Notes: generated from the sequence alone by a model not told the origin. Numbered from the stretch's first letter, positions 10,730-22,997 are shown. The stretch: 64,000 nt of DNA from Clitoria ternatea (GCA_037962975.1 CM075676.1:45928001-45992000); one strand, 5' to 3'. Made by a program: numbers and translations.

Positions 10730-11330
10730 GATACATTTGTTATTATAGAGATAGATACCATTTTTATATAAAGCTCCCCCTTAAACATGCAACATATATC
10801 ACAGAGTAATTCAAAGCATGTAAGCAAGCATAATGATATTCTCTCCTCTTTTTGGCTAAGCGCGGTGAATTGATTCATCTAGCTATTTTTGCGCAAGTTT
10901 GAAGAATACTGTTACTAGAAGGGTGTTTTGTGAGTGGTTATTTCAAGGATTAAAATTTTGCAATTTGCCAATGATCTTGTTGCATAAGAAAGTCAAGAAA
11001 ATCAAAGGTCATTTGACATTTGTTTTTGAGATCCATGTGGTGCATAAGAGATTATTTTGTGTCAAAAACATATTTTAATTAAGTAGATGCTACATGGGAA
11101 CTCAATAAAACAAGAGATTTATGGAGCATTAACATGATTATTGAAAATGTGATTGGCTTTTTAATGAAAAGACTTGACCATATATCACAAAGTAAATCAC
11201 TATGTTCAAAGAAATAAGAATTTTATGAAAGAGATAAGTTAAAATCTTTAAGTTAAAGATTTGCAAAACTATCTTCAAAGGGTAAGAAAATGTGATAGAA
11301 ATAAATCAATTAAACAATTTCCAAAATTCC

Positions 11331-12111
11331 TAATTCCCTTCTAATATTTATAAATTGTTCTTTCGGAAGGGGTTTAATAAAAATATCTGCCAATTATTTT
11401 GAAGTTTCAACATATTCAAGAACACAATCTCCTTTCAAAACATGGTCTCTTATAAAATGATGTCTTATCTTAATATGTTTAGTCCTAGAGTGCATGACAG
11501 GATTTTTGGATATATTTATGGCGCTAGTGTTATCATATTTAATAGGCACTTTGTTTAAAATAACACCAAAGTCAAGAAGTTGTTGTCTCATCCAAAGGAT
11601 TTCAGCACAACAACTGTCAGCTGCTACATATTCTGCCTCAGCTGTCAATAAAGCAACACTTACTTGTTTCTTGCTATGCCAAGAAACAAGGGAACTACAA
11701 AGTAAATGACATGTGCCACTAGTACTCTTTCTATCAAGTTTACAACCAGCAAAGTCAGAATCAGAATATCGTACAAGAATACATTCAACGCCTTTGGGAT
11801 ACCATAAACAAACATTTTGAGTACCGACAAGATATTTCAAAATTCTTTTTACGGCAGTGAGATGTGATTCTTTAGGATATGCTTGATATCTAGCACACAT
11901 ACATACAGTAAACATAATATCAGGTCTACTAGATGTTAAGTAAAGTAAGGAGCCTATCATACCTTGGTATTTAGTTATTTCAACGTCCTTACCCTTCTCA
12001 TCTTTGTCTAAGTAGCAAGATGTACTCATGGGTGTAGCTATTTCGTTTGCCTTGTCCATTTCAAACCTTTTGAGTAGTTCTTTGCAATATTTTATTTGAC
12101 TAATAAAAGTC
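11331..12111 (-). pseudogene. SIRE pol: end of reverse transcriptase and copia RNase H
   Basis: The frame resumes after the Athila-like insertion with FISQIKYCKELLKRFEMDKA, the thumb/connection region of copia reverse transcriptase, then GSLLYLTSSRPDIMFTVC and the RNase H domain: SDSDFAGCKLDRKSTSG with catalytic Asp, SWHSKKQ, AEYVAA with catalytic Glu, and the KHIKIRHHFIRD motif. A TAA at about 11394-11396 precedes the last motif (LADIFIKPLPKEQF), which continues to about 11331. RNase H would digest the RNA of the RNA-DNA hybrid during reverse transcription. The domain is otherwise well kept. Confidence 0.9.
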
Positions 12112-14081
12112 TGATGCTAAAATCCCGAGTCATTAATTTGATATGAAAATCTTAGTAAAATAAAATGTGACTCTCGGATTTACACTTTGGCAAGCGCACC
12201 AGTCATTAAAATTGTAGTGTATTTGATTGTCCCACAGGGATTGTGGTAAGTACCTCAATCTAGGACTAGTACAAGCTGAACCAACACGAAATACAAGTAG
12301 TTCATTCAGTTTTTATGATTTCAATGTTTTCTAGTTGTTTTTGGTATTTTCAGAAACAGAGTTAAGATGAATGTGAAAAGTGATTAAAAGAAAACAGGTC
12401 AGGATTGCTTCGGCTCACAATTTCCTCAAGAAACAAGCAATTAAAGTATAATCGAACTTCACAATCTAGAGGACAATCCGCTTGTGGTTATTCCCTAATT
12501 CCTTAGGTGAAAAACACTAATTCTTAAGCAATGAACCTTAATTCCTTAAGTGCTCGATTAACCTAAGAATCTAATGCGAAATTGGAGGTTGAACTCTAAC
12601 TATTCACCTAAATTGATTAGGCCTGAACTAGTTAGAAAGCTGGAAGTTACCTAAGCTTCAGCCATGATTCCTCACTGGTGAAGTTCTTCATCGATTCTGG
12701 ATTTGTCAATCCAGCAGTTCTGCTCCACTCCTCAGCTTGTTCGCCTCAGGATCTAGAAGCCGATCTACTTGCTCAAAGCTTCAAGACTCCATTGCTAACC
12801 TTCGCAATCCCAACCTTAGGGAATTAGTACCTCATTGACTTTGGTTCCATCAAGGATTGTGGAACGTCATGGAGGAGAGGATTAGAGAGAGAAAAATATG
12901 TAGTGAGATGTTCAAAGTGTGTAATGAATATTCTCTGTTCTGTTATTTTTTTATCTGTGTATGCGTGTCCTCCTTACATAATATGTACTACCTATATATA
13001 TGTTTTTTTTCCTAACTTAACTAACTTAACTAATAACTTAGAAGACTTAAGTTAACGACTAAACTACTAGTTACACAGTTTACAGAGTAACCAACTAATT
13101 ACAGCTCAGCTCTTAACAGGATCCAGCTCAGCCTTAGCTAATTTACAGCGCAGCACCAGCTAATTGACAGTTCACTACTTAAGTTACTAAGTTGCAGCAG
13201 TGGAGAAGAAGGCAATGGAAGTGGAAATAGTACTGCACTAGGTGTGTGTTATTGGAGGGAAGAAACAGGGTTTAAGTTACTGCTTTTTCGCTTCAGCTGT
13301 TGGGTTTTCGCTTGAGCTGATTAACTCTCGCTTGGGCGAGCTCGGGAATTGTACTGCAGTGTTGCTTTGTCACTTAAGCGTTATGGCAAAGCTTGGGCGA
13401 ATTGAAAATATGTAATGCAGAATGGCTTTCTCGCTCAAGCGTGATAGAGTAGATTAGGCGAAAGGTGATGTTTTGAGGTCACGCTTGAGCGTAGGCTTGC
13501 TTTGCCAGAGCGAACTTTGACCCTCGCCCGAGCGAATTAAACTATCGCTTAAGCGAATTATCTTTTCAATCAGCATTTCTGAAATGGACGCTCGGGTTCT
13601 TCCTTTTATTTTCGATCGGTTCCTTGTTCTCTTTTGGAGTCGGTATCTTGAAAATCTTTACAATCAGCTTTTTGTTAATTCTTTTTGGTCTACCCTTTGA
13701 AGTCTCGCCCAGTCGGTCTTGTGAACTCCCTTCAGTCGGATTTACGAATTCTCACTCGGCTCTGTAAATTCTTGCTCGGATTTTTGTAATTTTCACTCGG
13801 ATTTGTCTTCTTTTCCCGAGTACGCCCTGTTCCTGCATTATTAAACAGCTAATTGCCTAGCATTTATACGCTGGCTGCTTAGTGAATTTATAAACACTTC
13901 AAAATTCCTTAACTAATTAATATTTTCAATCATTTTCTTACATAAATAAAGTACTTTTGAAATTCATAACTAAAATACGAATTGTTATCAAATTATTAAA
14001 TAATACTAACAAACAAACCAATAATTACTGAATAATGTTAAATAAAAAGGTGAAATAATTAAGTCTTTTCAAGACTTATCA
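12112..14081 (-). mobile_element. Athila-like solo LTR with target duplication AAGTC
   Basis: The 1970-bp block starts TGATGCTAAAATCCC and ends GACTTATCA, and is flanked by AAGTC at 12107-12111 and 14082-14086. It interrupts SIRE reverse transcriptase between the codons of QTNEGT and FISQIK, which confirms the boundaries. Near the left end it has GGCAAGCGCACC and TGTCCCACAGGGATTG, a module I know from the 3' end of Athila-type LTRs; this and a - strand TATATATA near 12993 give the orientation. GCTTGAGCGA motifs cluster at 13280-13560. There is no coding content. Confidence 0.8.
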
Positions 14082-14086
14082 AAGTC

Positions 14087-15003
14087 CCTTCATTTGTTTG
14101 TTTGATTTGTAATCCAAGGAAGAATATGAGTTCTCCTATCATGGACATTTCGAATTCATCTTGCATAATATTGGCAAACTCTTGACAAAGAATTTCATTA
14201 GTAGCACCAAATATTATGTCATCAACATAAACTTATACCAAAAGAATGTCATTGTTTTTGTGTTTTATAAATAGTGTAGTATCAACCTTTCCTCTTTCAA
14301 AATCATTTTCCAAGAGAAATTTACTAAGTCTTTCATACCAAGCTCTTGGAGCTTGTTTCAAACCATATAAAGCTTTTCTCAATTTAAAAACATGGCTTGG
14401 AAATTTGTGATTTTCAAAACCGGGAGGTTTATCTACATAAATTTCTTCTTGAATATAGCCGTTTAGAAAGGCACTTTTGACATCTATTTGATAAAGCTTA
14501 AAATCCATACAACAAGCAAAAGCTAGTAATAATCTTATGGCTTCTAGCCTAGCTACAGGAGAATACGTTTCTTTATAGTCTATTCTCTCTTCTTAATTGT
14601 ATCCCTTAGCATCTAATCTAGCTTTATTCCTTGTTATTATTCCATTTTCATCTAGCTTATTTCTAAAAACCCATTTAGTACCTATTATTTGATGATCATT
14701 GGGTTTTGGCATAAGTTCCCAAACTTCATTTCTTTCAAATTGATTTAATTCTTCTTGCATGGCCAACATCCAATGTTCATCAATAATAGCCTCATTTATA
14801 TCTTTGGGTTCTATTTGTGATACAAAGGCTAAGTGATTGCATGCATTTCTAATAAAGTTTTGAGTACTTACACCTTTTGTTATTTCACCTATGATATTGT
14901 CCAAGGGGTGGTTCTTTACGGTGATCCACTCCTTTTGTTGAGGTTCGTCATTTTGTGTTGTATCTCCTTTATTTTTGTTTTCTTCTTCATTTTCTAAGTT
15001 CAT
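14087..15003 (-). pseudogene. SIRE pol: reverse transcriptase
   Basis: Begins with an acidic linker and the copia start motif near WMLAMQEELNQFERNEVWEL, then GTKWVFRNKLDENG. A stop (TAA, about 14595) follows DAKGYN; the frame continues with DYKETYSPVARLEAIR, KLYQIDVKSAFLNGYIQEEIYV (catalytic Asp), PPGFE and LRKALYGLKQAPRAWY. The catalytic YVDD box lies near 14225, just after a second TAA. It ends at QTNEGT where the Athila-like LTR was inserted. Two nonsense codons and the 1970-bp insertion make it non-functional. The enzyme copies element RNA into DNA in cytoplasmic particles. Confidence 0.9.
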
Positions 15004-15059
15004 TTCTTGAAAGGTACCTACAAGATCATCAATTTCCTTTCTCGGAGGATTTTGGTTAA

Positions 15060-15961
15060 GTTCGTCAAATTTAACATGTATAGATTCTTCAATTGTACAA
15101 GTTCGTTTGTTAAAGAGTCGATATGCTTTACTAGTAGATGAATAACCTAAGAATATTGCTTCATCATATTTTGCATCGAATTTACCAAGATTATCCTTTC
15201 CATTGTTTAAAACAAAGCATTTGCATCCAAATATATGAAAATAAGAAATATTTGGTTTTCTTGAATATAGGCCTTATCAAACATCGGTTCATAACATGGC
15301 AAGTGGTATTTACCGCATCGGCCCAAAAATGTTTCAAATATATTACTTTCATTTAACATAGTTCTTGCGAGCTCCGCTAAAGATCGATTTTTCCTTTCAA
15401 CTACTCCATTTTTTATGGAGTTCTTGAAGCCGAAAAATTATGTTCAATGCTAAATTTTTCATAAAATTTCTCAAAAGATTGGTTTTCAAATTCTCCCCCA
15501 TAATCCGTTCGAATGGATGCTATTTTCAAATTTTGTTCGTTTTAGATGATCTTGGCAAGTTTCTTAAATGCATGATATGCTTCATGTTTATGAGTAAGAA
15601 ACAATATCCATGTATATCTAGAATAATCATCCACAATCACAAGACCATAATAGTTTCCACCAAAACTTTTAATTTTTGAAGATCCAAATAAATCCATGTG
15701 TAAAAGCTGTAAAGGTCTATTTGTTGAAACAACATTTTTTGCTTGAAAAGAAACCTTTACTTGTTTTCCTCTTTGACATGCGTCACAAAATTTATTTTCA
15801 AATTTCAATTTTGGTAAACTGATTACTAAACCTTTTGAAACAAGTTTGTTTAAATGGTCTATATGAATATGATCAATTCTTCTATGCCATAGCAATGATT
15901 CATCCTCTTTAGTTATGAAACATTGCACATCATTTAAAGCAAGACAATCAAGATTAATCAT
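15060..15961 (-). pseudogene. SIRE pol: integrase
   Basis: Starts in the gag-pre-integrase zinc-finger region: ESLLWHRRIDHIHIDHLNKL followed by CDACQRGKQ gives the HH-CC pattern. The core follows with HMDLFGSSKIKSFGGNYYGLVIVDDYSRYTW (first catalytic Asp); past a stop near 15540 the frame continues with RTDYGGEFEN (second Asp). Further downstream the sequence (NGVVERKNRSLAELARTML, catalytic Glu) is recognisable but frameshifted. Copia order places integrase before reverse transcriptase. Not functional. Confidence 0.87.
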
Positions 15962-16459
15962 ATAAATATTATCAACTCTTTGACCAATGAATTTTATTTC
16001 CTTGTTTAGCTTATTTTCAATTAAGCAACAGTTTCATTCAAAAACAATTTTATAGCCTTTATCACATAATTGACTAATGCTAAGTAAGTTATGTTTAAGT
16101 CCTTCAACATATAATACATCATTTATCGAAGTAGAAGAGTTTTTACCAATGTTACCAATTCCTAGTATTCTTCCCTTTTAGTTGTCTCCATATGTAACGA
16201 ATCCTTTATTTCGTGGAGTAAATGATATGAACTTACTTTTAACTCCTGTCATGTGTTTTGAACACCCACTATCCAAATACCAATGGGTATTATTTGCTTT
16301 AAATCATACCTATAAAACAAATCAAGTTAGAGAACTTGGTACCTATTTTATGTTTGGTCCTTGTAGGTTAGTTTGAGGTAATGTTCCTTTAGGAACCCAT
16401 ACTTTTCTCATAACTTTTGGCCCTAACTTTCTAACATTACAATTAGATGCATTATGTCC
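15962..16459 (-). pseudogene. SIRE second zinc knuckle and protease
   Basis: Translation upstream of integrase on the - strand gives the second half of a zinc knuckle (GHNASNCN) adjacent to the insertion at 16460, a basic linker, then THWYLDSGCSKHMTG, the active-site region of copia aspartic protease (DSG), followed by LGIGNIGK and LKHNLLSISQLCDKGY. Several stops interrupt it. The protease would cleave the Gag-Pol precursor. Confidence 0.8.
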
Positions 16460-17736
16460 TGTTAGGAAATCCCTAAACATGAGCAGCGAAAAAAAAAGGA
16501 TTCGAAAGGATTTGCAAGGTTCCGTGTTTCAAAGCACAAAAAAAAACACAAAAGTCATTTTGGATTACCTCTTGAAGAACACCGAAGCAGTCGGAGCCTC
16601 GTCCTTTAGGAGTCCACACGAGCACTCCCACCAGAATCGCAACACTTGCCAACTGCTAGTTTGATGGCGTGTAGCTCTTGCAACTTTTACGAATTTGTGT
16701 CTCACTTGAGTGAACCGCCTATGAACATCTTATGCTCTATTTATAGGCTTAGGTTTAACCTAATTTGTTCTCTCCAAAATTGGGCTCCTTACTCATTCCA
16801 AATAAGTTAGGCCCAATAGCGTTATTTTAGTCTAACTAAAATAAAACAACATTTTCTGATAGGCTTACTCTATGTGTATGACAGGTAAAATACTCGGTTA
16901 TATTAATAATAAATTATTTTATTATTAATATAAAATAGGAGCGGCATCTAGCAATGCATCATTATGTCCAAATATTATCAACATAACCTATAAGTGATAA
17001 TTATTTAATATGTTTGTTCCTTTTGTCACGATATCCTAATTGTGCCCAAGGCATGGTCGCGTCATCCTTGTACGACCCAATTTATTTTACTTGATACCCG
17101 AGTAGACTGAATCTGAATAAATATCTAATATTTATTCTTTCTAGCATGGCCATGCATTTTCTTAGTCTTACTCCATCAAGTGGCCTATAGATATCACTCC
17201 TGTCACATAGGAGAGACAAATCCTATCTACATCACTCACATCCCTCTGCATAATTTGTTCATTGCCTAATCATAACTTTTATAGTCCTCTTGTTACAGAA
17301 GACGTTTAGTTGTATTAAAACAATAAACTCCTCATGTAGGAATCGTAGTGACTTCAGGTCGAAGGACTACATATACCATTATCACATTGAGAATCGTTTA
17401 TGACAATCATGTAACGATCCATGCAACGTTCTCATGGTGGGTCTGTCCAGTACATTATTACTCTTAATGTGTACCCGTTTGAAGACTTGATATCATCTAT
17501 ATATATGATCTGTGAGATCAGGTCATCAGTACACTCACACACTAGTCTCAGTGTATTTACATGTCCCCATGTAAATACTTGACTAGGGATATTTTAGGAA
17601 TAATTTTTATATGACCTATTACTCCGAGGATAAATACGTTTTAAAACAATTTTAAACTGAAATATTTATTTTATTGATAAGCATAAAAAATTATACAAAT
17701 GAAAAAGCATAAAAGCTTATAGTGCATACACCAACA
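16460..17736 (-). mobile_element. Copia-type solo LTR with target duplication TGTCC
   Basis: The 1277-bp block starts TGTTAGGAAATCCC and ends ATACACCAACA, flanked by TGTCC at 16455-16459 and 17737-17741. It splits a SIRE zinc-knuckle codon run (GFKGH | NASNC), which confirms the insertion point. A - strand TATAAATA at 16738-16745 gives orientation. Non-coding; the terminal TGTTGGTGTATG (element strand) is typical of copia LTRs. No internal domain, so a solo LTR. Confidence 0.88.
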
Positions 17737-17741
17737 TGTCC

Positions 17742-19253
17742 TTTAAAACCACAATGATTACATTTCATCAAAGGTGATGCAGTTTTACTAGGTGGTATAA
17801 AGAAGTTTTTATAATTCTTTTGTTTCTTGTAGGCATTGAAACCGAATCCTGTTTTATCAAACATACACCGTTGTTTTCCAAGTAAAACATTTAAGTTGTC
17901 TCTACCATTTGTAAATTTTTCTAAAGTTCTATTCAAGTCTAAAACCTTAGTTTCTAGCATGTCACATTTCTTAGCAAATTCACAAGGTTTTGTCTTAGAG
18001 CATGCTTGAACATTTACTATTTCCTTTTTCAAAGATTCATTTTCTTTACCAAGTTCTACAAGATGCATTTCTAGAGTATCAATGGTTTTCCTAGATAACT
18101 TATGCTTATTAGAAACTTTTATAAATTTATCATTCAAGTCTTCAAGAACATCAAGTAGTTCTTCCTTATCTAAGTCATGAAAATTTACCTCATTATCTTC
18201 ATCTTGGTGGTTGGCCATGAGGCAGAGATTTGCTTCTTCATTTTTTGATTCGTCCGATCTCATTTTCATCTTAAGCGAGATATGCTCTTCTTTTCCCTTT
18301 TCTTTCTTTGTTCTTCTTTTTTAGGTTTGGGCAATCTATCTTGAAGTGTCCTTCTTTTCCACATTCAAAGCAAGTAGGTGAGGAAGAATTTTCTTTAGGA
18401 ATGAGTTTCTTACCTTGAGATTTGAAGCTCTTTTGGAAACGTTTGTTCTTCATAAGTTTTCTAAAGCGCTTCATGAATAGACTCAACTCTTCGTCCTCAT
18501 CAAGATCACTCTCGAATTCATCTTCAACAATTGAGGTGGCTTTGAGAGCTAGCCCTTTCTTCTTTGAGGCTTTTTCTTCTTCCTCTGCAAGTTTCAAATC
18601 TTTCAATTCTTGCTCTTACTCTTGTAGCTTACCAAACAATGTAGCAAGGGACATATCATTTATATTTGGTGATTGTTTGATAGTGGTGATGAGAGGTTGT
18701 CACTCCCTAGTAAGACTTTTTAGAACTTTGTGGATAAGTTCCTTGTTAGTGTAAGATTTACAAGAGTAATAAGATGATTAATAATCAAAGTAAATCTCTT
18801 TTAAAGTTCTAAAATAGATTCATTGGAATTCATTCTAAAACTTCCATATTGGTTAGTTAAAGTGTTAATCTTAGAATCCTTAACATCGCTAGTTCCTTCA
18901 TGAGTTATTTGAAGGGTATCCCATATATCCTTAGCAGATTTACATGTAACTACTCTAAAGAATTCATCAGGACCTAAGGCTAAAGTGATAAGATTTTTTG
19001 CTTTGTAATTATATTGTACTTTCTTTTCTTCCTCACTCGTCCAATCATCTATAGGTTTTTCAACTTGTTTATCACCAACAATATGCATAGGTACAAAAGG
19101 ACCATTTTCAATAGCATTCCATATTTTCAAATCAATTGATTGTACAAAAGTTTTCATCCTTTCTTTCCAAAACGTATAACCTTCCCCATTGAAAGCGGGA
19201 GGTTAATTTGTAGCACCACCCTCGGGAAACATGTTATATGAGGTTGAGGCCAT
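17742..19253 (-). pseudogene. SIRE gag
   Basis: The start codon at 19253 opens MASTSYNMFPEGG, but a TAA at 19203-19205 stops it after 16 codons; the frame continues with PPAFNGEGYTFWKERMKTF and IDLKIWNAIENGP, the usual copia gag (UBN2-type) start. Between 18800 and 18607 the frame is damaged. A lysine-rich stretch precedes a canonical CCHC knuckle, CFECGKEGHFKIDC, near 18330-18370. A frameshift at about 18270 is followed by EEANLCLMA, a coiled coil (18200-17940) and a second knuckle CNHCGFKGH interrupted at 17741 by the solo LTR. Gag would form the particle and bind element RNA. Confidence 0.88.
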
Positions 19254-19293
19254 CTTTATCTCTTGAAGCTGTTAAGCTTCTACCAAGAGTCAA

Positions 19294-19305
19294 GCTCTGA
19301 TACCA
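19294..19305 (-). promoter_or_regulatory. Primer binding site of the SIRE element
   Basis: The - strand reads TGGTATCAGAGC, the standard initiator-Met tRNA site of plant copia elements, two bases after the 5' LTR end. Confidence 0.93.
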
Positions 19306-19308
19306 CTT

Positions 19309-21043
19309 GTTAACCAAGTGGCCTCAATTACTCAAGAGGGGGGGTGAATTGAGTATTAAAAATTTTACTTGGAATGCTTTTGAAATTGATTCTTTAATAA
19401 TTATGCTTAAAGAAGATGATAAATTTAATCACAAATGATAATAATTTTTACACAAAGCAAATTAACGAGTACTAAGTATATGCCAAATAAATTCACTAAA
19501 GAGATAAAGTAATATTCAAGTAATAATATAAAATTAATCACAACACCATTTTTGGTACTTAGAAAGATTTCAAATTAATTCAAGAATATTACTTAAAACA
19601 GTTTTAACAATGTTAATCGAAATAATTTATAACTCAATAGAATATGTACTTAATACAAATTAATTAGCAATAACAAAGGAGTTAATTAATCTAGGTATAA
19701 ACACAATAAATTAAGCAAGTAAGTTAAGTGCATAAATTAAATGAGTTTAGGGAAAAGAGATTTGCAAACCGATATATACAAGTTCCACCACACCGGTGTA
19801 CGTCTCACCTCCAAGCAACCCACTTGGAGGATTTCCACTATTGGAGATTAGAGATACAACTTTGAGTAATCGCAGCTTCCTAGTGTTGCACACTCAAGAA
19901 CCCAATTCTTACAAGTACAAGGGCAACCTACCCAATCTCTTAATCTCACAATTTACAAGGTTGAAACCCAACCCACAACTCTAGAAATTTTGGTGTTTGG
20001 AATACAAGAGTAACTCTCCAATAGACTAGATATACAAATTAAAGATTTCACCAAAAGATAACTCTCAAAGAGAGGATATGCAAATTTTAGCTCAATCAAA
20101 ATATTTTCCTCACAAGAAAATATTCAATTTTTAGCACTTAAAAAATAATTTCCCCTCCAAGAAAATATTCAATTTTTAGCACTTAAAAATAATTTCCTCA
20201 CTGTTAACTCTCAAAAGAATTATTAGCCAAATGAAGCAAATGAAGAGAGAACTAAATGTAGCATGAATAGAGAGGGAAGTAAGATACAGAGGGAATGCTT
20301 CTCTATGGAGTGATTTGAGCCTTCAACTCTTCTCTTATTTATAGCGTCAAGGCATGGCTTCTTTGCAATTAAAAAATCCATTAGATCCATAAATTGCGTA
20401 ATGGGACTTGTTTTGTCTGCTTAATGGAGCATTATGCATGAAATGTGATCTGAGGCTCCCAATTTACGATTCCAGGTTATAACGCATTAACATGCTTCAA
20501 TTTTGAATGACAAAAAACTGAATGAATCGATTAAATAGTATGATAAATCGATTCCCTGTTGCATTTTCACATATAAATCGATTCTTTAAGCTTTGAATCG
20601 ATTCCCTTGGCCAATAATACGTGAATCGATTCCTCCTATGAGTGAATCGATTCCTGCATTTTGAATCACAGTTCCTTGCATATTTAATTGTGTGAACCGA
20701 TTCCCCACGTCAAATCTTGTGCCATGAATCGATTCCTCATGTTGTTTCTTACGCATGAATTAATTCTTCTCCCCCTTTGTTGCACATGAATCGATTCCTT
20801 GTGTTATAAATGGATTCCTGGGCCTGTTGCTTCTGATTTAATGCATTTTGATGTATTTCTAATCCCTTTCTTCATGATTCTTTATGTTTTCATTATTGAT
20901 TCATCATTCTTTAAATTTATTGATATATTTCTTTAATTCCTTGAACATCATGTTTTTCTTCTAATTAATCGCTTTGCACAACGTCTGTAATATATCTTCA
21001 TTTGTTGTGTCATTATCAAAACCTACATTAACATATAAATACA
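19309..21043 (-). mobile_element. 5' LTR of the SIRE element (complete)
   Basis: 1735 bp, starting TGTTAACC and ending ATAAATACA on the + strand. The right end was set by comparison with the 3' LTR, where the tract GGGGGAGAA directly precedes TGTATTTATA. The palindrome cluster of GAATCGATTC lies at 20520-20820. Candidate target duplication to the right is CACAC (21044-21048); its partner is out of view. Confidence 0.88.
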
Positions 21044-22997
21044 CACACAGCTTCAACCGAGCAATCACCAAGTACGGCCTCGGTCTATATCCACTGAAAA
21101 ATTAACCACAACTAGGGGTGAGCATATATATATATATATATTAAATGACAGGTACTAAACTAGATTCAACATAATTTATTAATCAAGTATCCAGTTCCAA
21201 CACAATCAATAATTCATCACCAACATTACCATACATACTGTCATTTAATATAATTACATTATCTCAATGTAATCAACCACAATCATTATTTACTATAAGC
21301 TATCATTATTTACTATAAGCTATCCCACAGCATTTAGAATCACAATATTTATATGTGTATACATATGCATGCGGATCCGACTCTAACGATGAGAATTACA
21401 CAATATAATAATGTATCTCAGCTCTCAGCTGATTCAGCCATTTTACAGGTACTAAACCGCTCTCACCCATAATGTAACACCAATCACTCTCAGTGACAGT
21501 GGCAACTCAACTCGGTGTTATGGGCCGGCCTTGAGTCTAACTCAAAGGCGGCTGTGGAATTCGAAGAAACCACCACAGGGTCTGTGCCTTACCATCAGGC
21601 CGCCCTCCCATCTAGGCTGGCATCACAGTCCCCTGTAGTCTTGTGTGTATCTGAATGCAAATGTTATGCCGAATAATGATTAATCATCAATAGACTACCT
21701 GATTACCATCATTAGGGGCTACCACTTGGTTACCATCACCAAGGGTTTCAACTCGATACATCAACAAGCATAGCATGCAATAGTTAATCACAACAACATA
21801 CACTAAGCTACTTCAAGCTTAGTAATCATTAATTAATATCGTCAATTATCATCACAACATATATGAACGATATCAAGACATCAGTTCATATCAGAAACAG
21901 TTATCTAAAGGGGATATAGCACAATTAATAAATCACGCAATCATAATCAATTCATAAAACAACCTACATCCCCTTATCCATTCATAATCTATACATTTAA
22001 GATATAAATGCTCCCCCTACCTGGAAACCTCGATTCCTGAGTTTGAACGCTCCTCGATCGCTCTGAGCCAATGACTGAATTCTGATTTTCAAAGCCAGAA
22101 TTTCTAAATTAATAATAGTCATTTTTAATAATTCACATGCTACCTTAAAATACTTATTGATGTTAACCTTATAAATTTTAAGAATTCTAAAATTTAATAA
22201 TGATTATTCTAAAATAATTAGTTTCTAGATTCATCATCATTAATCAGATTTTTCTTTAAAAGTCATTATCCTTTTTTCTTACTTTCTAAAGTTAACACTT
22301 CCTTTATTTTAAAAGGTCACCAAAGTGGTCACAAAAATGGTTGCTAAGATTTATTACCAATATTTTCTTCTCTTACTCTTAATATCTATTATACTAAAAT
22401 CCATTTATTTCCAAAATCTCCCTTTGGCCTAAGTTATAAAATCTTTAAACCATGTGGCAATACTGCTATACCCAAATTTTTTTGAAATCTAATAGTTTTA
22501 AACATCAAGGTATATTTATTTACCAAATTTGAAGAATCATTATTTAGAAAAGTGGGGAGTAAAACCTTCATCATTATTTTAATTGATTCTCTTAAAAATT
22601 TAAATCCCATTATTATCCATTCTTAAATCATATTATTCTAAGAATTCTTCAAAAATAAGTCTAATTCCTTAATCTTAACTTTTTCAAGTAACTTAAAAAT
22701 TTAGGATTACCCGATCAAAAATTCTTTTCCCGAACGCGATATTTCTCAAACTAATTCAATACCGATTAACGAACTATTATTTACCTAATAACGGGGCTTA
22801 CCAGAGAATATGTTACAAATCACATAATGATCCCCAAATTAAAATTTTAAATTAATACAACCATATCGAAAGTAACCGAGCCCGCCTAAACGCTAATCGT
22901 CACTAATTCCTCTTCGAGTATCCGATCTTAATAAAATTGCTCCATGTACATGAATGTTGTATCATGCCGAATAAATTTTCAGAATATCGATTAGTTC
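21044..22997 (-). other. LTR-like non-coding DNA (Tekay-like, tentative)
   Basis: No ORF. Several blocks are similar in order and orientation to 61250-62550: ACTGAAAAAT...GGGGTGAGC (about 21095 and 61310), GGTACTAAACCG then TGTAACAC (about 21450 and 61685), CTTGAGTCTAAC (about 21530 and 61790) and a final CTACCT...CTCGA block (about 22020 and 62460). I read both as - strand LTRs of one Ty3-gypsy family. The SIRE element appears to have inserted inside this copy. The right half (22080-22980) is AT-rich with nothing recognisable. An (AT)n run lies at 21124-21142. Confidence 0.5.

Larger units (their letters stand above)
9550..10853 (-). promoter_or_regulatory. Multiple polypurine tracts upstream of the SIRE 3' LTR
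   Basis: On the - strand, AAGGGGGAG-type tracts occur at 9550-9563 (directly at the LTR, the functional candidate), 9633-9642, 9755-9766, 9815-9824, 9861-9873 and 10771-10783, with a degenerate one at 10840-10853. The flanks of some tracts are also similar (TAATCAT/TGATATT), so the region looks like diverged duplications. It is interrupted by the solo LTR at 9924-10729. No ORF is convincing. Confidence 0.75.
8297..21043 (-). mobile_element. SIRE-type Ty1/copia retrotransposon, nested and decayed
   Basis: Reading on the - strand: 5' LTR 21043-19309, primer binding site 19305-19294, gag, protease, integrase, reverse transcriptase, RNase H (down to about 11331), a 3' region with several polypurine tracts, and 3' LTR 9549-8297 (truncated). 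The copia order (integrase before reverse transcriptase), a TGGTATCAGAGC primer site, long LTRs and a gag with coiled coil and two zinc knuckles point to the SIRE lineage. Three solo LTRs interrupt it. Several frames are broken by stops and small indels, so it is not autonomous. Confidence 0.85.
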
